A stretch of 5,816 nucleotides of DNA from Halobacteriovoraceae bacterium (GCA_018663815.1 JABJPQ010000010.1:1-5816), one strand, 5' to 3'. Shown: positions 1-5,816, counted from the stretch's first letter. Numbers and translations: made by a program. The notes: generated by a model not told the origin, from the sequence alone.

Positions 1-2
1 AG

Positions 3-122
3 TTCGGACAGATTTACCTAGATAAACTTAAGGATAAGCCTTGGTTATATGGACCTGCAAAAGGAATAAAAGACTCAGGTATTTCTCATCAAATCCCAAA
101 TCCTCGACTAACTTTCTCGTAA
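3..122 (+). CDS. 3' end of an unidentified gene (partial)
   Basis: One frame is open from the left edge and ends at a TAA at 120-122, giving the last 39 residues of a protein (starts FGQIYLDKLKDKPW, ends NPRLTFS). The other two plus frames stop within the first 25 bases. The residue mix (Lys/Asp-rich, then Gly/Pro-rich, with Trp and Tyr) looks like a soluble protein's C-terminus, with no membrane segment. I do not recognise the family. A terminator-like hairpin starts about 40 bases after the stop, which supports this being a true gene end. The gene's function and its relation to the IS on its right are unknown. Confidence is moderate because only 39 codons are visible. Confidence 0.55.
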   Translation, partial: FGQIYLDKLKDKPWLYGPAKGIKDSGISHQIPNPRLTFS

Positions 123-163
123 TTTCTCAAAATCCATATGCCTAACACCCTGAGGGCCAAAAA

Positions 164-190
164 CAGGGATGGATTCCTGCGCCTTTTTTT
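164..190 (+). terminator. Candidate rho-independent terminator
   Basis: CAGGGA (164-169) can pair with TTCCTG (174-179) around the four-base loop TGGA, giving six pairs including one G-T. Four bases later comes a run of seven T (184-190). It lies about 40 bases after the TAA of the partial gene ending at 122, in the right orientation to end its transcript. The four-base gap (CGCC) between stem and T-run is longer than ideal. A competing five-pair stem is possible (CCCTG at 148-152 with CAGGG at 164-168). Confidence 0.45.
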
Positions 191-457
191 CCGCCGGCGC
201 GACTAACTTCAAAAACCTTAAAAAATTTCGTCCTTACTTTGTCATCGTCGTATTTTGTTACCAAAACCGTTATTCATTTCAAAATTTAGTTCAATTTGTC
301 CGCGAGTTATGTTCATAACAACTAATTCCTTTTTAAAACACAAACTTTTTTCTTGAGCGTATGCTTTCACTGCTCAAAGACGTACTTTCGGGCACACGTC
401 GGCCCAACGGAGAAGTAGCCCAGTGGTATACTAATATTCGATTGTAAAAGATCTCGC
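191..457. other. Intergenic stretch left of the IS, no convincing gene
   Basis: This AT-rich stretch holds no long reading frame on either strand. The only plus-strand frame of note is 361-447 (ATG to TAA, 28 codons; open upstream from 337), with no good ribosome binding site and no recognisable product. A short segment at 409-428 resembles the 5' end of a tRNA but does not fold as one. A small palindrome lies at 306-319. The stretch shows no similarity to the Ig-like/SUMF1 coding sequence on the other side of the IS, which matters for how the IS came to sit here. Confidence 0.5.
306..319. repeat. Short palindrome, possible operator
   Basis: GTTATG (306-311) and CATAAC (314-319) are perfect inverted copies separated by TT. 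A 6+2+6 dyad of this size is typical of a repressor half-site pair, but no gene starts nearby in a matching position, so a regulatory role is only a guess. It may be chance in AT-rich DNA. Confidence 0.25.
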
Positions 458-474
458 CCGAAGTTATGTGAATA
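458..474 (+). repeat. IS left terminal inverted repeat
   Basis: Starts CCGAAGTT and aligns with the reverse complement of 2018-2033 (CCGAAATT...), with one gap and four mismatches in about 16 positions. The transposase stop codon (464-466, TAA on the minus strand) lies inside this repeat, so the element has no spare sequence at this end. The exact inner limit is uncertain. Confidence 0.55.
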
Positions 475-1840
475 CTGTATCCACACTGAACAAATGTTCA
501 ATGTCTTTTATCATTTTTTGTAACACCTCCAGTTTTTTAGGGTTTAATTTTAATTTCATTCTTCGAGCGCTCCATACCACTTGGCACGGAATATTTATAA
601 GTGTATTTCGTACTTTTTTTGCAAAATATCCTTGTTGAATTACTGTCCTAACAACTTTATCTTTACCTCTTACTCGTTTTGTTTTTTGCTTCATGGTAAA
701 ACTTAAAAATCTCGTCATATTGTGAGTCATCGTTCCGATTAATCCCCAGGCTTGATTAGCCTCAAACTTTTTGCAAGGAAAATGAAGAAAATCAAAATTA
801 TGTTTTTGTTCTTTAATATAGTTTTCACAATTTGCTCTTTCTCTATAAAAATCAATAATTTCTTCGTTATTCATTTCGCTAGAATCGATGTTTGTTATAA
901 TGGAGTAGTGCCTATACTCGCTCTCCTCGGGGTTATAGTCTTCCATTAGGGATAATTGATCATCAATCTCGTCAGCATCTTTTTTTCTTCTGATAAAAAC
1001 AACTCTTAGGTTTCCGAGTTTTTTAATGGGATACAACCCCATCGAGATTTCACATTTATCAGATCCAAAAAATTCAATTTCACTTTTTTTCCACTCAAGG
1101 TGATCTCTATTTTTATTTCTAACATATCTTCCAATATTATCTTTCAGCACAATAGTATATTTCACACTTGCTGCTTGCAGGGCTTCAAAAACAATATTTT
1201 TACTATAACCCGAGTCGGCCCTAAACCATCTCTCCATGTGATTTGGAATATTGCTAAAAATCTTGTGAATCCACTTTTCTGCCTCCGTGCCCGACCACGT
1301 ATTTCCTGGGCGAAGGTCAAATAGGTAGCTAAAACCATACTGATCATAGGCATTTTGCGAGTCAAAACCCCAAATCCCTTTATAATTTTTTGCTAAGCCT
1401 TGCATCTTTTTTCCAGATTGTTTATGAGGAGTTGAGTCCATTGAAAGAATAAATTTGTTATCAAAAAAGAGAGCAAGTCGTAAGGTGATAGCTGTTTTTA
1501 AAAGAACATCTTGAACTTTTTCGATTTGCCTCTTATGGAATTTTGCAAGAAAGTCACCTGCTGTTCTAGCCGGAAATTCTCCGCCAAGAAGCTTTGCAAT
1601 AATGGTATCACCACGAAGGCTTTCAAGGTCATCAAGGCAGTCGTTTCCAGCAGCAAAAGAAAATAAAATGCCTTTAACTTTGTTTAATTGGGAAATGCCT
1701 CTGGTGTTTTTCTTTTTTGGGAGCAAGCGTCTGAGTTTTTTATCTAAATTCAATTGGTTCCAAAGATCTTCAAATAAAATAATTCCAGACCTGGAAGATA
1801 GTACTTTATTAGTTGATTCAAGTGAGATATTTTTGATCAC
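464..1840 (-). CDS. IS1380-family DDE transposase
   Basis: A 458-residue transposase that catalyses cut-and-paste or copy movement of its own element using an RNase-H-like DDE fold (DDE_Tnp_1-type). Visible catalytic residues are Asp135 in SMDST, Asp209 in RADSGY, and Glu339 within an exact Y-x2-R-x3-E-x6-K signature (Tyr332, Arg335, Glu339, Lys346) seen in the IS4-related superfamily. The order and spacing, with a long insertion between the second Asp and the Glu (about 210-330), and the motif ERANCENYIKEQK fit IS1380 rather than short IS4 members. The length is full for the family, with no frameshift or internal stop, so the protein is probably functional. The start is GTG at 1840, chosen because AAAAGG (1848-1853, minus strand) sits seven bases upstream as ribosome binding site. 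That site is one arm of a hairpin. The stop lies inside the left terminal repeat. Confidence 0.92.
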   Translation of the reverse strand: MIKNISLESTNKVLSSRSGIILFEDLWNQLNLDKKLRRLLPKKKNTRGISQLNKVKGILFSFAAGNDCLDDLESLRGDTIIAKLLGGEFPARTAGDFLAKFHKRQIEKVQDVLLKTAITLRLALFFDNKFILSMDSTPHKQSGKKMQGLAKNYKGIWGFDSQNAYDQYGFSYLFDLRPGNTWSGTEAEKWIHKIFSNIPNHMERWFRADSGYSKNIVFEALQAASVKYTIVLKDNIGRYVRNKNRDHLEWKKSEIEFFGSDKCEISMGLYPIKKLGNLRVVFIRRKKDADEIDDQLSLMEDYNPEESEYRHYSIITNIDSSEMNNEEIIDFYRERANCENYIKEQKHNFDFLHFPCKKFEANQAWGLIGTMTHNMTRFLSFTMKQKTKRVRGKDKVVRTVIQQGYFAKKVRNTLINIPCQVVWSARRMKLKLNPKKLEVLQKMIKDIEHLFSVDTVFT

Positions 1841-1844
1841 GATT

Positions 1845-1905
1845 AAGCCTTTTGTTTTTTTGTTTATCTTTTAGCGAATTTAAATATATAAAAAATAAAA
1901 GGCTT
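1845..1905 (-). promoter_or_regulatory. Hairpin covering the transposase ribosome binding site
   Basis: The 16 bases 1845-1860 and 1890-1905 are inverted copies with a single mismatch (G opposite T on the plus strand; A opposite C in minus-strand RNA). The loop is 29 bases. In minus-strand RNA the 3' arm contains AAAAGG, the ribosome binding site for the transposase GTG at 1840, so folding would hide it. The arm centres are AAGCCTTTT / AAAAGGCTT, nine perfect pairs. Similar RBS-masking leaders are known in other IS elements (IS10, IS50), where they block transposase synthesis from read-through transcripts. The role here is inferred from structure alone. Confidence 0.6.
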
Positions 1906-1911
1906 TTTCAT
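1883..1911 (-). promoter_or_regulatory. Candidate transposase promoter inside the hairpin loop
   Basis: On the minus strand, ATGAAA (1906-1911; four of six against TTGACA) and TATATT (1883-1888; five of six against TATAAT) are spaced by exactly 17 bases. Transcription would begin near 1876, in the hairpin loop, so the native transcript would lack the 5' arm and leave the ribosome binding site accessible. The DNA here is very AT-rich, so promoter-like matches are easy to find by chance. Confidence 0.4.
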
Positions 1912-1972
1912 TTTGCATGGCCGCATTTGAGCCCCCATTAAATTGATGATTTAGGTGAAAGTTTGAAAAGAG

Positions 1973-2001
1973 CTGAGAGGCTCTGTAACTTTATCTATAA
2001 A
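1973..2001 (+). promoter_or_regulatory. Candidate outward promoter at the IS right end
   Basis: CTGAGA (1973-1978; four of six against TTGACA) is followed after 17 bases by TATAAA (1996-2001; five of six against TATAAT). It points out of the IS toward the truncated SUMF1 gene, with a predicted start near 2008. Outward promoters at an end of an IS1380-family element are well known for ISEcp1, which drives neighbouring resistance genes. The -35 overlaps a small dyad (AGAGC 1969-1973, GCTCT 1980-1984). Confidence 0.35.
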
Positions 2002-2017
2002 TAGTTTTTTGGGAATT

Positions 2018-2033
2018 TAGTCGCGAATTTCGG
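2018..2033 (-). repeat. IS right terminal inverted repeat
   Basis: Its reverse complement begins CCGAAATTCGCGACTA and pairs with the left end at 458-474 (12 of 16 positions plus one gap). The base after it (2034) starts sequence that translates as INVSLNGVNGPEVSF in frame with the downstream Ig-like protein, placing the element boundary here. Confidence 0.58.
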
Positions 2034-3659
2034 ATAAATGTTAGCTTAAACGGCGTCAATGGACCAGAGGTGAGCTTTGCGGCTCTTTCCCCATCAAACT
2101 CCGTAGGCAATGCTTCAACAATATTTAATTTTCAACTGACTTATGGTAATGTGGACTCTGTAAACCTACAAAGTAATTATGTAGTATTAAGTTATACAGG
2201 CACGGCTAGTTGTAATTCGTCTAGTATTATTAGTGCTCAGTCACTCACTCCTAGTTTAAATATTACAAACTGTACAGGTGACGGAACTCTAAAGATTGTT
2301 TTAAGTCCCGGAACAGGCACGGCTAGTGATGGTACTGGCGACTCAGGAGCGGTGAGTTTTGAAGCTACGGTGGATAATACAGTACCTACGGTTTTGGTGG
2401 GCAGTCCCTCACCATCAAGCGGTGGTAGTATAACCAACTTTGATTTCCCAGTGACCTTTTTGGGGTCTGATACTGTGAACCTGAGCGCTAGTGAGATCAT
2501 TGTAAATGATGGCGGTGGCGGTACTTGTGACACGCCGGTTGTCAGTGGTGGAAGCACGACAACACCATCGGTAAGACTAAGTAATTGTATGGGCAATGGA
2601 ACAATCGGCATCAGTATAAACGCTAATGCTTCTACTGATTTAGCTGGCAATAGTAATTTGACCTCAAGTGCATCTTCTACTGTGGCAGTTTCTAGTAGCG
2701 TATTCTGCCCCACAGGTTACATTCCTGTGGCGGGTAATGTCTTTTATGGCACTAGTGATTTTTGTGTGATGAAGTATGAAGCCAAGCTTTTATATGATTC
2801 AGACGGAGATGGGGACTTTAGTAATGCAGCTATTGTTTCTGATGGCAACTTTATTAACACCTATGACTATGATACTGATTACGAATCCCCCTCAGAGTTA
2901 GTTAAGTACAAAGCTGTGAGTGAGATAAATGGACGACCATGGGTAAGGTTAAAGCGGGGAGAAAATGGATCTGCTACGGGGCAGGGGGCTCTAGAGGCGT
3001 GTGATCGCTTGAATACACAAGAAGGGGTCAGTAGTAAATATGACATTATATCTAACGCTGAGTGGCAGACCATTGCTAGAGATATTGCCGCTCAACAATC
3101 TGGTGGCACTAACAATTGGGGGCTAGATTTCTTTGGGCAAATGATAATTAATCACGGTCACATTGATAATTCTCCAGGCCATAGTTGTGATGCTTCACAT
3201 GTGTCTGTGGATACGGATTGTGCAGATACTGGTGAGGAAGACGACTTTGCAGAGAAGAGAACTCACAACCTTTCAAATAGTGAAGTTATTTGGGACTTAG
3301 CAGGAAACGTTTGGGAGTGGGTTAAAGACAATAATACCACGACTTTGTATAAAGGTTCATTTCAATGGGATTTCTGGACGGATTGGACGGATGCCAACAG
3401 TGATGGCATTAGTGACAGTTACTCATCCACTCAAGATTTATTTGGACCACTTGATTTAACTCCTGCTCTTTGTACATATCCTGGTGTTATTAATCGATGT
3501 GGTTTTGGTTATTTTTTTGATGATGATGCGGGAGCCGTTATTCGTGGAGGCCAATGGAACAATGTCAGCCCTTACTCGGGTGTGTTTTCTGCAACCTTGA
3601 GCGTCGCTCCGTCTAGCTCGGGCGACAACTTTGGATTTCGTTGTGTTTTCCACCCATAA
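2034..3659 (+). pseudogene. 5'-truncated Ig-like repeat / SUMF1-domain exported protein
   Basis: The frame is open from 2001, inside the IS, to a TAA at 3657-3659. Coding character starts at the IS tip (INVSLNGVNGPEV...). The first possible start, GTG at 2070, has no properly spaced ribosome binding site and no signal peptide, so the real 5' end is missing. Numbering from 2070, residues about 1-103 and 104-208 are two copies of a Ser/Thr/Gly-rich Ig-like repeat, each with a Cys pair (48/68 and 153/173) and the shared NC-G-G-GT motif. Residues about 213-529 are a SUMF1/FGE-sulfatase-like domain: FCVMKYEA, AEWQTIARDI, WDLAGNVWEWV (408-418), AVIRGGQW (489-496) and the terminal GFRC (522-525). 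The Cys pair used for catalysis in true formylglycine-generating enzymes, upstream of GFRC, is absent, so a structural or binding role at the cell surface is likelier than sulfatase activation. Asp-rich loops at 243-249 and 441-449 resemble calcium-binding turns. A shortened cytoplasmic product is possible but unlikely to work. Confidence 0.8.
2196..2327 (+). repeat. 15-bp exact direct repeat within the Ig-like region
   Basis: ACAGGCACGGCTAGT occurs at 2196-2210 and again at 2313-2327. The copies are 117 bases (39 codons) apart and in the same reading frame, each encoding TGTAS. Both lie within the first Ig-like repeat, so this is not simply the repeat period. It may be a trace of local duplication or gene conversion among related repeats. 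Confidence 0.6.
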
Positions 3660-3913
3660 AGTTGTGTAGTGTTAAGCTGAATATTTTCTTATCTGTACAA
3701 TGTTAATTTGAATTTTTTAATTTAAAACCAAATGATTGACAAAGATGCAGATGCTGTTTTGGAACTTATGTCGTTTAATTATGTTCAATTTTCATGCAAA
3801 GTTTTGCTAAGTAACTTAACATGGTAATTATTAGGCTTACATTGCGTGCTCCATATTTTTTCAATGGTAAAATAAACTAGCATCATGATAACATTCTTTA
3901 TAAAATATCGAAT
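3660..3913. other. Intergenic spacer before the glycosyltransferase
   Basis: An AT-rich gap with no gene and no GC-rich terminator after the SUMF1 frame. A perfect TTGACA lies at 3736-3741, but the hexamer 17 bases on (TTGGAA) is a poor -10. TAAAAT at 3868-3873 is -10-like, with TTGCGT (3842-3847) 20 bases upstream, too far for a standard sigma-70 promoter. The promoter of the downstream gene probably lies here but I cannot place it. A small dyad TAAGTAACTTA is present near 3810-3820. Confidence 0.5.
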
Positions 3914-4663
3914 ATGAAGGTATCAGTTTTAATGCCAGTCTACAATGAAGAGAGATATGTTAAATTAGTCATTGATAGGCTTACTTCACTTTCTTATGTT
4001 GATGAAATTATTGTTATTGATGATGGTTCTACAGATAGTAGTTGGAGTATTATCTGTGGAATTAAAAATAATAAAATAATTAAAAAAAAACTCGAAAAAA
4101 ACTTAGGAAAAACAGCAGCGATTAATGAAGCTATAAAAATTGCGAATGGTGATATTTTTGCCATTCAAGATGCGGATTTGGAGTATGATCCATACGAATT
4201 AGAACTTCTAGTCGAGTTGATAAAAAAAGATAAGACAGATGTCGTCTTTGGAAGTCGTTTCTTGATGAAGGAGGAGTCAAGATCTATTTATTTTCACCAC
4301 TACGTAGGAAATAAAGTGATTACATTTTTATCTAATCGATTTACAAATATGAACATGACTGACGTTGAAACCTGTTACAAAGTCTTTCGTGCGCCAATAA
4401 TAAAAGACATAGGATTTACGAGCTCTAGATTTGGTATGGAAGTTGAAATAACAGCACTAATTTCATCGTTTAAATTACGTGTGTGTGAAGTTCCAGTTTC
4501 TTATTATGGAAGGACGTATGAAGAGGGGAAAACGATTCGTTTGTTAGATGGGGTTTATGCGATTTGGTACATACTTTATTACAATCTCTATTATGTTCGA
4601 AAAAGAAAAATTAAAAAGCACAAAAAATTTATTAGAGAGGTATTGAAGCTACATATACTGTGA
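3914..4663 (+). CDS. Family 2 glycosyltransferase, polyprenyl-phosphate sugar synthase-like
   Basis: A 249-residue GT-A fold glycosyltransferase of the DPM/DPG-synthase-like branch, expected to move a sugar from a nucleotide donor to a polyprenyl phosphate at the inner face of the cytoplasmic membrane. Visible motifs are the MPVYNEE start of the nucleotide-binding fold (7-13), VIDDGSTDSS (34-43), NLGKTAAINEAI (63-74), the metal-binding QDADLEYDP (85-93, Asp86 and Asp88), VFGSRF (111-116), and the C-terminal VSYYGRTYEEGKTIRLLDG (195-213). The last is characteristic of this branch and is followed by a hydrophobic, aromatic stretch (214-227) and a basic tail (229-243) suited to membrane contact. 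There is no full transmembrane pair, unlike GtrB/ArnC types. ATG at 3914 begins the standard MKVSVLMPVYNEE; the ribosome binding site is weak. The stop is 39 bases from the stop of the convergent membrane glycosyltransferase, a likely functional partner. The donor sugar cannot be deduced. Confidence 0.88.
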   Translation: MKVSVLMPVYNEERYVKLVIDRLTSLSYVDEIIVIDDGSTDSSWSIICGIKNNKIIKKKLEKNLGKTAAINEAIKIANGDIFAIQDADLEYDPYELELLVELIKKDKTDVVFGSRFLMKEESRSIYFHHYVGNKVITFLSNRFTNMNMTDVETCYKVFRAPIIKDIGFTSSRFGMEVEITALISSFKLRVCEVPVSYYGRTYEEGKTIRLLDGVYAIWYILYYNLYYVRKRKIKKHKKFIREVLKLHIL

Positions 4664-4702
4664 ATTTTACTTAAAAGATATTTGATCCTCATGTGCAAAA
4701 TT

Positions 4703-5815
4703 TTATGGGATATACTTTTTATTACCGATTGAATGTAAGGGCATATTAAACAAGTCTGGATGAATATTTAGAGAATGCTGTAGTTTGATAAGGTCAATAA
4801 CCTTTGAATCTTTTCCTCTGTAAACTTCAATCTGATTTTTAAATTGTTCGAACATTGGGTTTAAAGCGTTAGCAAGCTCTCCCCAGAATAGCTGGCCAAT
4901 ATAAGTTGTTACAAAATACTTATATTGATATTTCTCAACTAAGATCTTAATAATATCACGAGGAGTTTTCTTAAGGAGATTCTCATTTGTTAACTTAACC
5001 GATAACTCAAAAGTATTCGTGTTTAGGTGGGAAACATAATATCGCTCAGAGTTACCTCCAAAAAGAATGCTATCACTTTTAACATTTTTTCTGAGCCAGG
5101 CCATGCTTTGACCACCACGATAATTCCTTATCTTCAAGCTAGGATTAGAATACGAGGTAAATGTTTTTATTTTGTTATAATTAAAACCCAAGAGTGTTAT
5201 TAGGCAGAAAATTAAAACAATGAAGTTTGGTTTAATTTTTTCTTTCAAAAGATAAAGAACGGTATAATTTAAAAAGACTGTAGAGAATCCCAGGTACCTC
5301 CAGAAGCCCATCTTTGGTAAAAGAAAAATATAACATATGAAAGAGATAAGCGAAGGTAGAAAAAAATAGATAAGATTTTTGTTTTTAATCCTACGATAAA
5401 AGAGAAGTGGTACCCAACAAAATAAAAGTAAAGGACTGTAAAGAAAAAGCTTTTTGAGAAAGTATTGGTAAGTACTTAAAAGTGATAGATTAAAGCCATT
5501 CGATAAGTTTGAAATATAATCATTATAATAAGTTGTCGTTATAGCCTTATCAAAGAAATTAGGAAAAAGAGGGAAGAGAGGATTCTTTGTATAATAATAG
5601 TTTTGAATGAATATTATAGATAGTGGTGCTAGAACTGAAAGAAGTAGGAACAAAACATTTCGAGGACTTGTTTTTTTTTGGAAAACAAAGAGTAGAGAAA
5701 TTGGAAGTATTGCAACGACAGAGGTCCATTTCGCTGCTAATGAAAAACCAATAATAAGCCCAGAGATTATATAGTTTCGCCTCTTTTGTTCTGTTAATGT
5801 TAAAATTAAAAAATA
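4703..5815 (-). CDS. GT39/ArnT-like membrane glycosyltransferase, C-terminal part (partial)
   Basis: The frame stays open to the right edge, so the TTG at 5653 is not the true start. The visible part is 370 residues, and the N-terminal half, including the expected catalytic Asp/Glu loop, is outside. About seven hydrophobic segments are visible (visible residues about 16-30, 31-46, 55-72, 121-137, 146-167, 172-189 and 194-212). A hydrophilic C-terminal domain of about 155 residues follows, containing SMAWLRKNVKSDSILFGG, probably facing the periplasm. Family-like landmarks are GFSLAAKWTS after a membrane segment, KNPLFPLFPN between segments, and MGFWRYLGF. Proteins of this kind move a sugar from a polyprenyl-phosphate carrier to an envelope acceptor. 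The convergent neighbour is a candidate maker of that carrier. No clear terminator lies in the 39-base gap between the two stops. The family call is moderate; an O-antigen ligase-like or other polytopic enzyme is possible. Confidence 0.7.
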   Translation of the reverse strand, partial: YFLILTLTEQKRRNYIISGLIIGFSLAAKWTSVVAILPISLLFVFQKKTSPRNVLFLLLSVLAPLSIIFIQNYYYTKNPLFPLFPNFFDKAITTTYYNDYISNLSNGFNLSLLSTYQYFLKKLFLYSPLLLFCWVPLLFYRRIKNKNLIYFFLPSLISFICYIFLLPKMGFWRYLGFSTVFLNYTVLYLLKEKIKPNFIVLIFCLITLLGFNYNKIKTFTSYSNPSLKIRNYRGGQSMAWLRKNVKSDSILFGGNSERYYVSHLNTNTFELSVKLTNENLLKKTPRDIIKILVEKYQYKYFVTTYIGQLFWGELANALNPMFEQFKNQIEVYRGKDSKVIDLIKLQHSLNIHPDLFNMPLHSIGNKKYIP

Positions 5816-5816
5816 T

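Larger units (their letters stand above)
458..2033 (-). mobile_element. IS1380-family insertion sequence
   Basis: The proposed element is 1576 bp, within the usual size range of the IS1380 family, with one transposase gene filling most of it on the minus strand. Both proposed ends begin CCGAA, matching the CC[T/G] tip typical of this family. The left end (458-474) and the reverse complement of the right end (2018-2033) match at 12 of 16 aligned positions with one single-base gap, and most mismatches are transitions. The right boundary is independently supported because coding sequence of the interrupted neighbour begins right after 2033. IS1380-family elements usually make a 4-bp target duplication. 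Here the flanks are TCGC (454-457) and ATAA (2034-2037), so none is visible. About 190 bases of non-coding DNA separate the right tip from the transposase start and hold the regulatory features listed separately. Confidence 0.72.

Noticed and set aside
179..200. GCGCC/GGCGC hairpin as a terminator
   Set aside because: Only five pairs with the T-run inside the loop rather than after the stem; the 164-179 hairpin followed by the T-run fits better.
361..447. 28-codon ORF as a real small gene
   Set aside because: No properly spaced ribosome binding site, no recognisable product, and the length is easily reached by chance.
409..460. Functional tRNA gene
   Set aside because: The D-loop consensus is present, but the D-stem cannot pair, the anticodon stem has at most three of five pairs, and there is no T-arm or matching acceptor 3' strand.
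752..949. Plus-strand reading frame opposite the transposase
   Set aside because: Antisense to a transposase with an intact catalytic signature; its hydrophobic character comes from the complement of Lys/Glu/Asn codons.
2237..2713. 158-codon minus-strand reading frame opposite the Ig-like region
   Set aside because: It lies wholly antisense to a frame with clear protein repeats and domain motifs; its Pro/Leu/Val-rich composition is the mirror of the Ser/Thr/Gly-rich coding strand.
4664..4702. Bidirectional terminator between the convergent genes
   Set aside because: Only weak AATTTT/AAAATT pairing with a long loop is present; no GC-containing stem.
5651..5653. TTG start for the membrane glycosyltransferase
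   Set aside because: The frame continues without a stop to the window edge and the upstream residues include further membrane segments with family-like motifs, so the gene simply runs off the window.
1..5816. CRISPR array, prophage, toxin-antitoxin or defence system
   Set aside because: No regularly spaced repeats, no phage structural or integrase genes, and no small paired genes or defence-type domains are visible.

Overview
The window is AT-rich and reads as a mosaic accessory region of a Gram-negative chromosome. A secreted, multi-domain SUMF1/Ig-like surface protein next to glycosyltransferases, with low G+C, would fit a Bdellovibrio-and-like organism (for example the Bacteriovorax/Halobacteriovorax group). 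That is inference from protein style only; there is no rRNA or other taxonomic marker here.

Layout from left to right. Bases 3-122 are the last 39 codons of a plus-strand gene that begins outside the window, followed by a plausible intrinsic terminator (164-190) and about 270 bases with no convincing gene. Bases 458-2033 form an insertion sequence of the IS1380 family. It has a full-length minus-strand transposase with an intact DDE/YREK signature, bounded by imperfect inverted repeats. Immediately to its right lies a long plus-strand reading frame (2034-3659) that is open into the IS end. It is the 3' portion of a gene for an exported protein with at least two Ig-like repeats and a C-terminal SUMF1/FGE-like domain. 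Its start and signal peptide are missing, so it is best read as a 5'-truncated pseudogene. After a 254-base spacer come an intact family-2 glycosyltransferase of the dolichol/polyprenyl-phosphate sugar synthase type (3914-4663) and, convergent to it, the C-terminal part of a polytopic GT39/ArnT-like membrane protein (4703-5815) that runs off the right edge. The last two could act in sequence, one loading a lipid carrier with sugar and the other transferring it across the membrane, in envelope polysaccharide or lipid modification.

The most interesting signals are in the non-coding end of the IS. A 16-bp near-perfect inverted repeat (1845-1860 / 1890-1905) would bury the transposase ribosome binding site in any transcript entering from outside, whereas the best candidate native promoter would start transcription in the loop and leave the site free. 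A second candidate promoter points outward from the IS into the truncated SUMF1 gene. The two IS flanks show no target duplication, and the left flank does not hold the missing 5' part of the broken gene, which suggests a deletion or rearrangement at the IS after insertion. I see no CRISPR array, rRNA, convincing tRNA, or clearly new multi-gene system.
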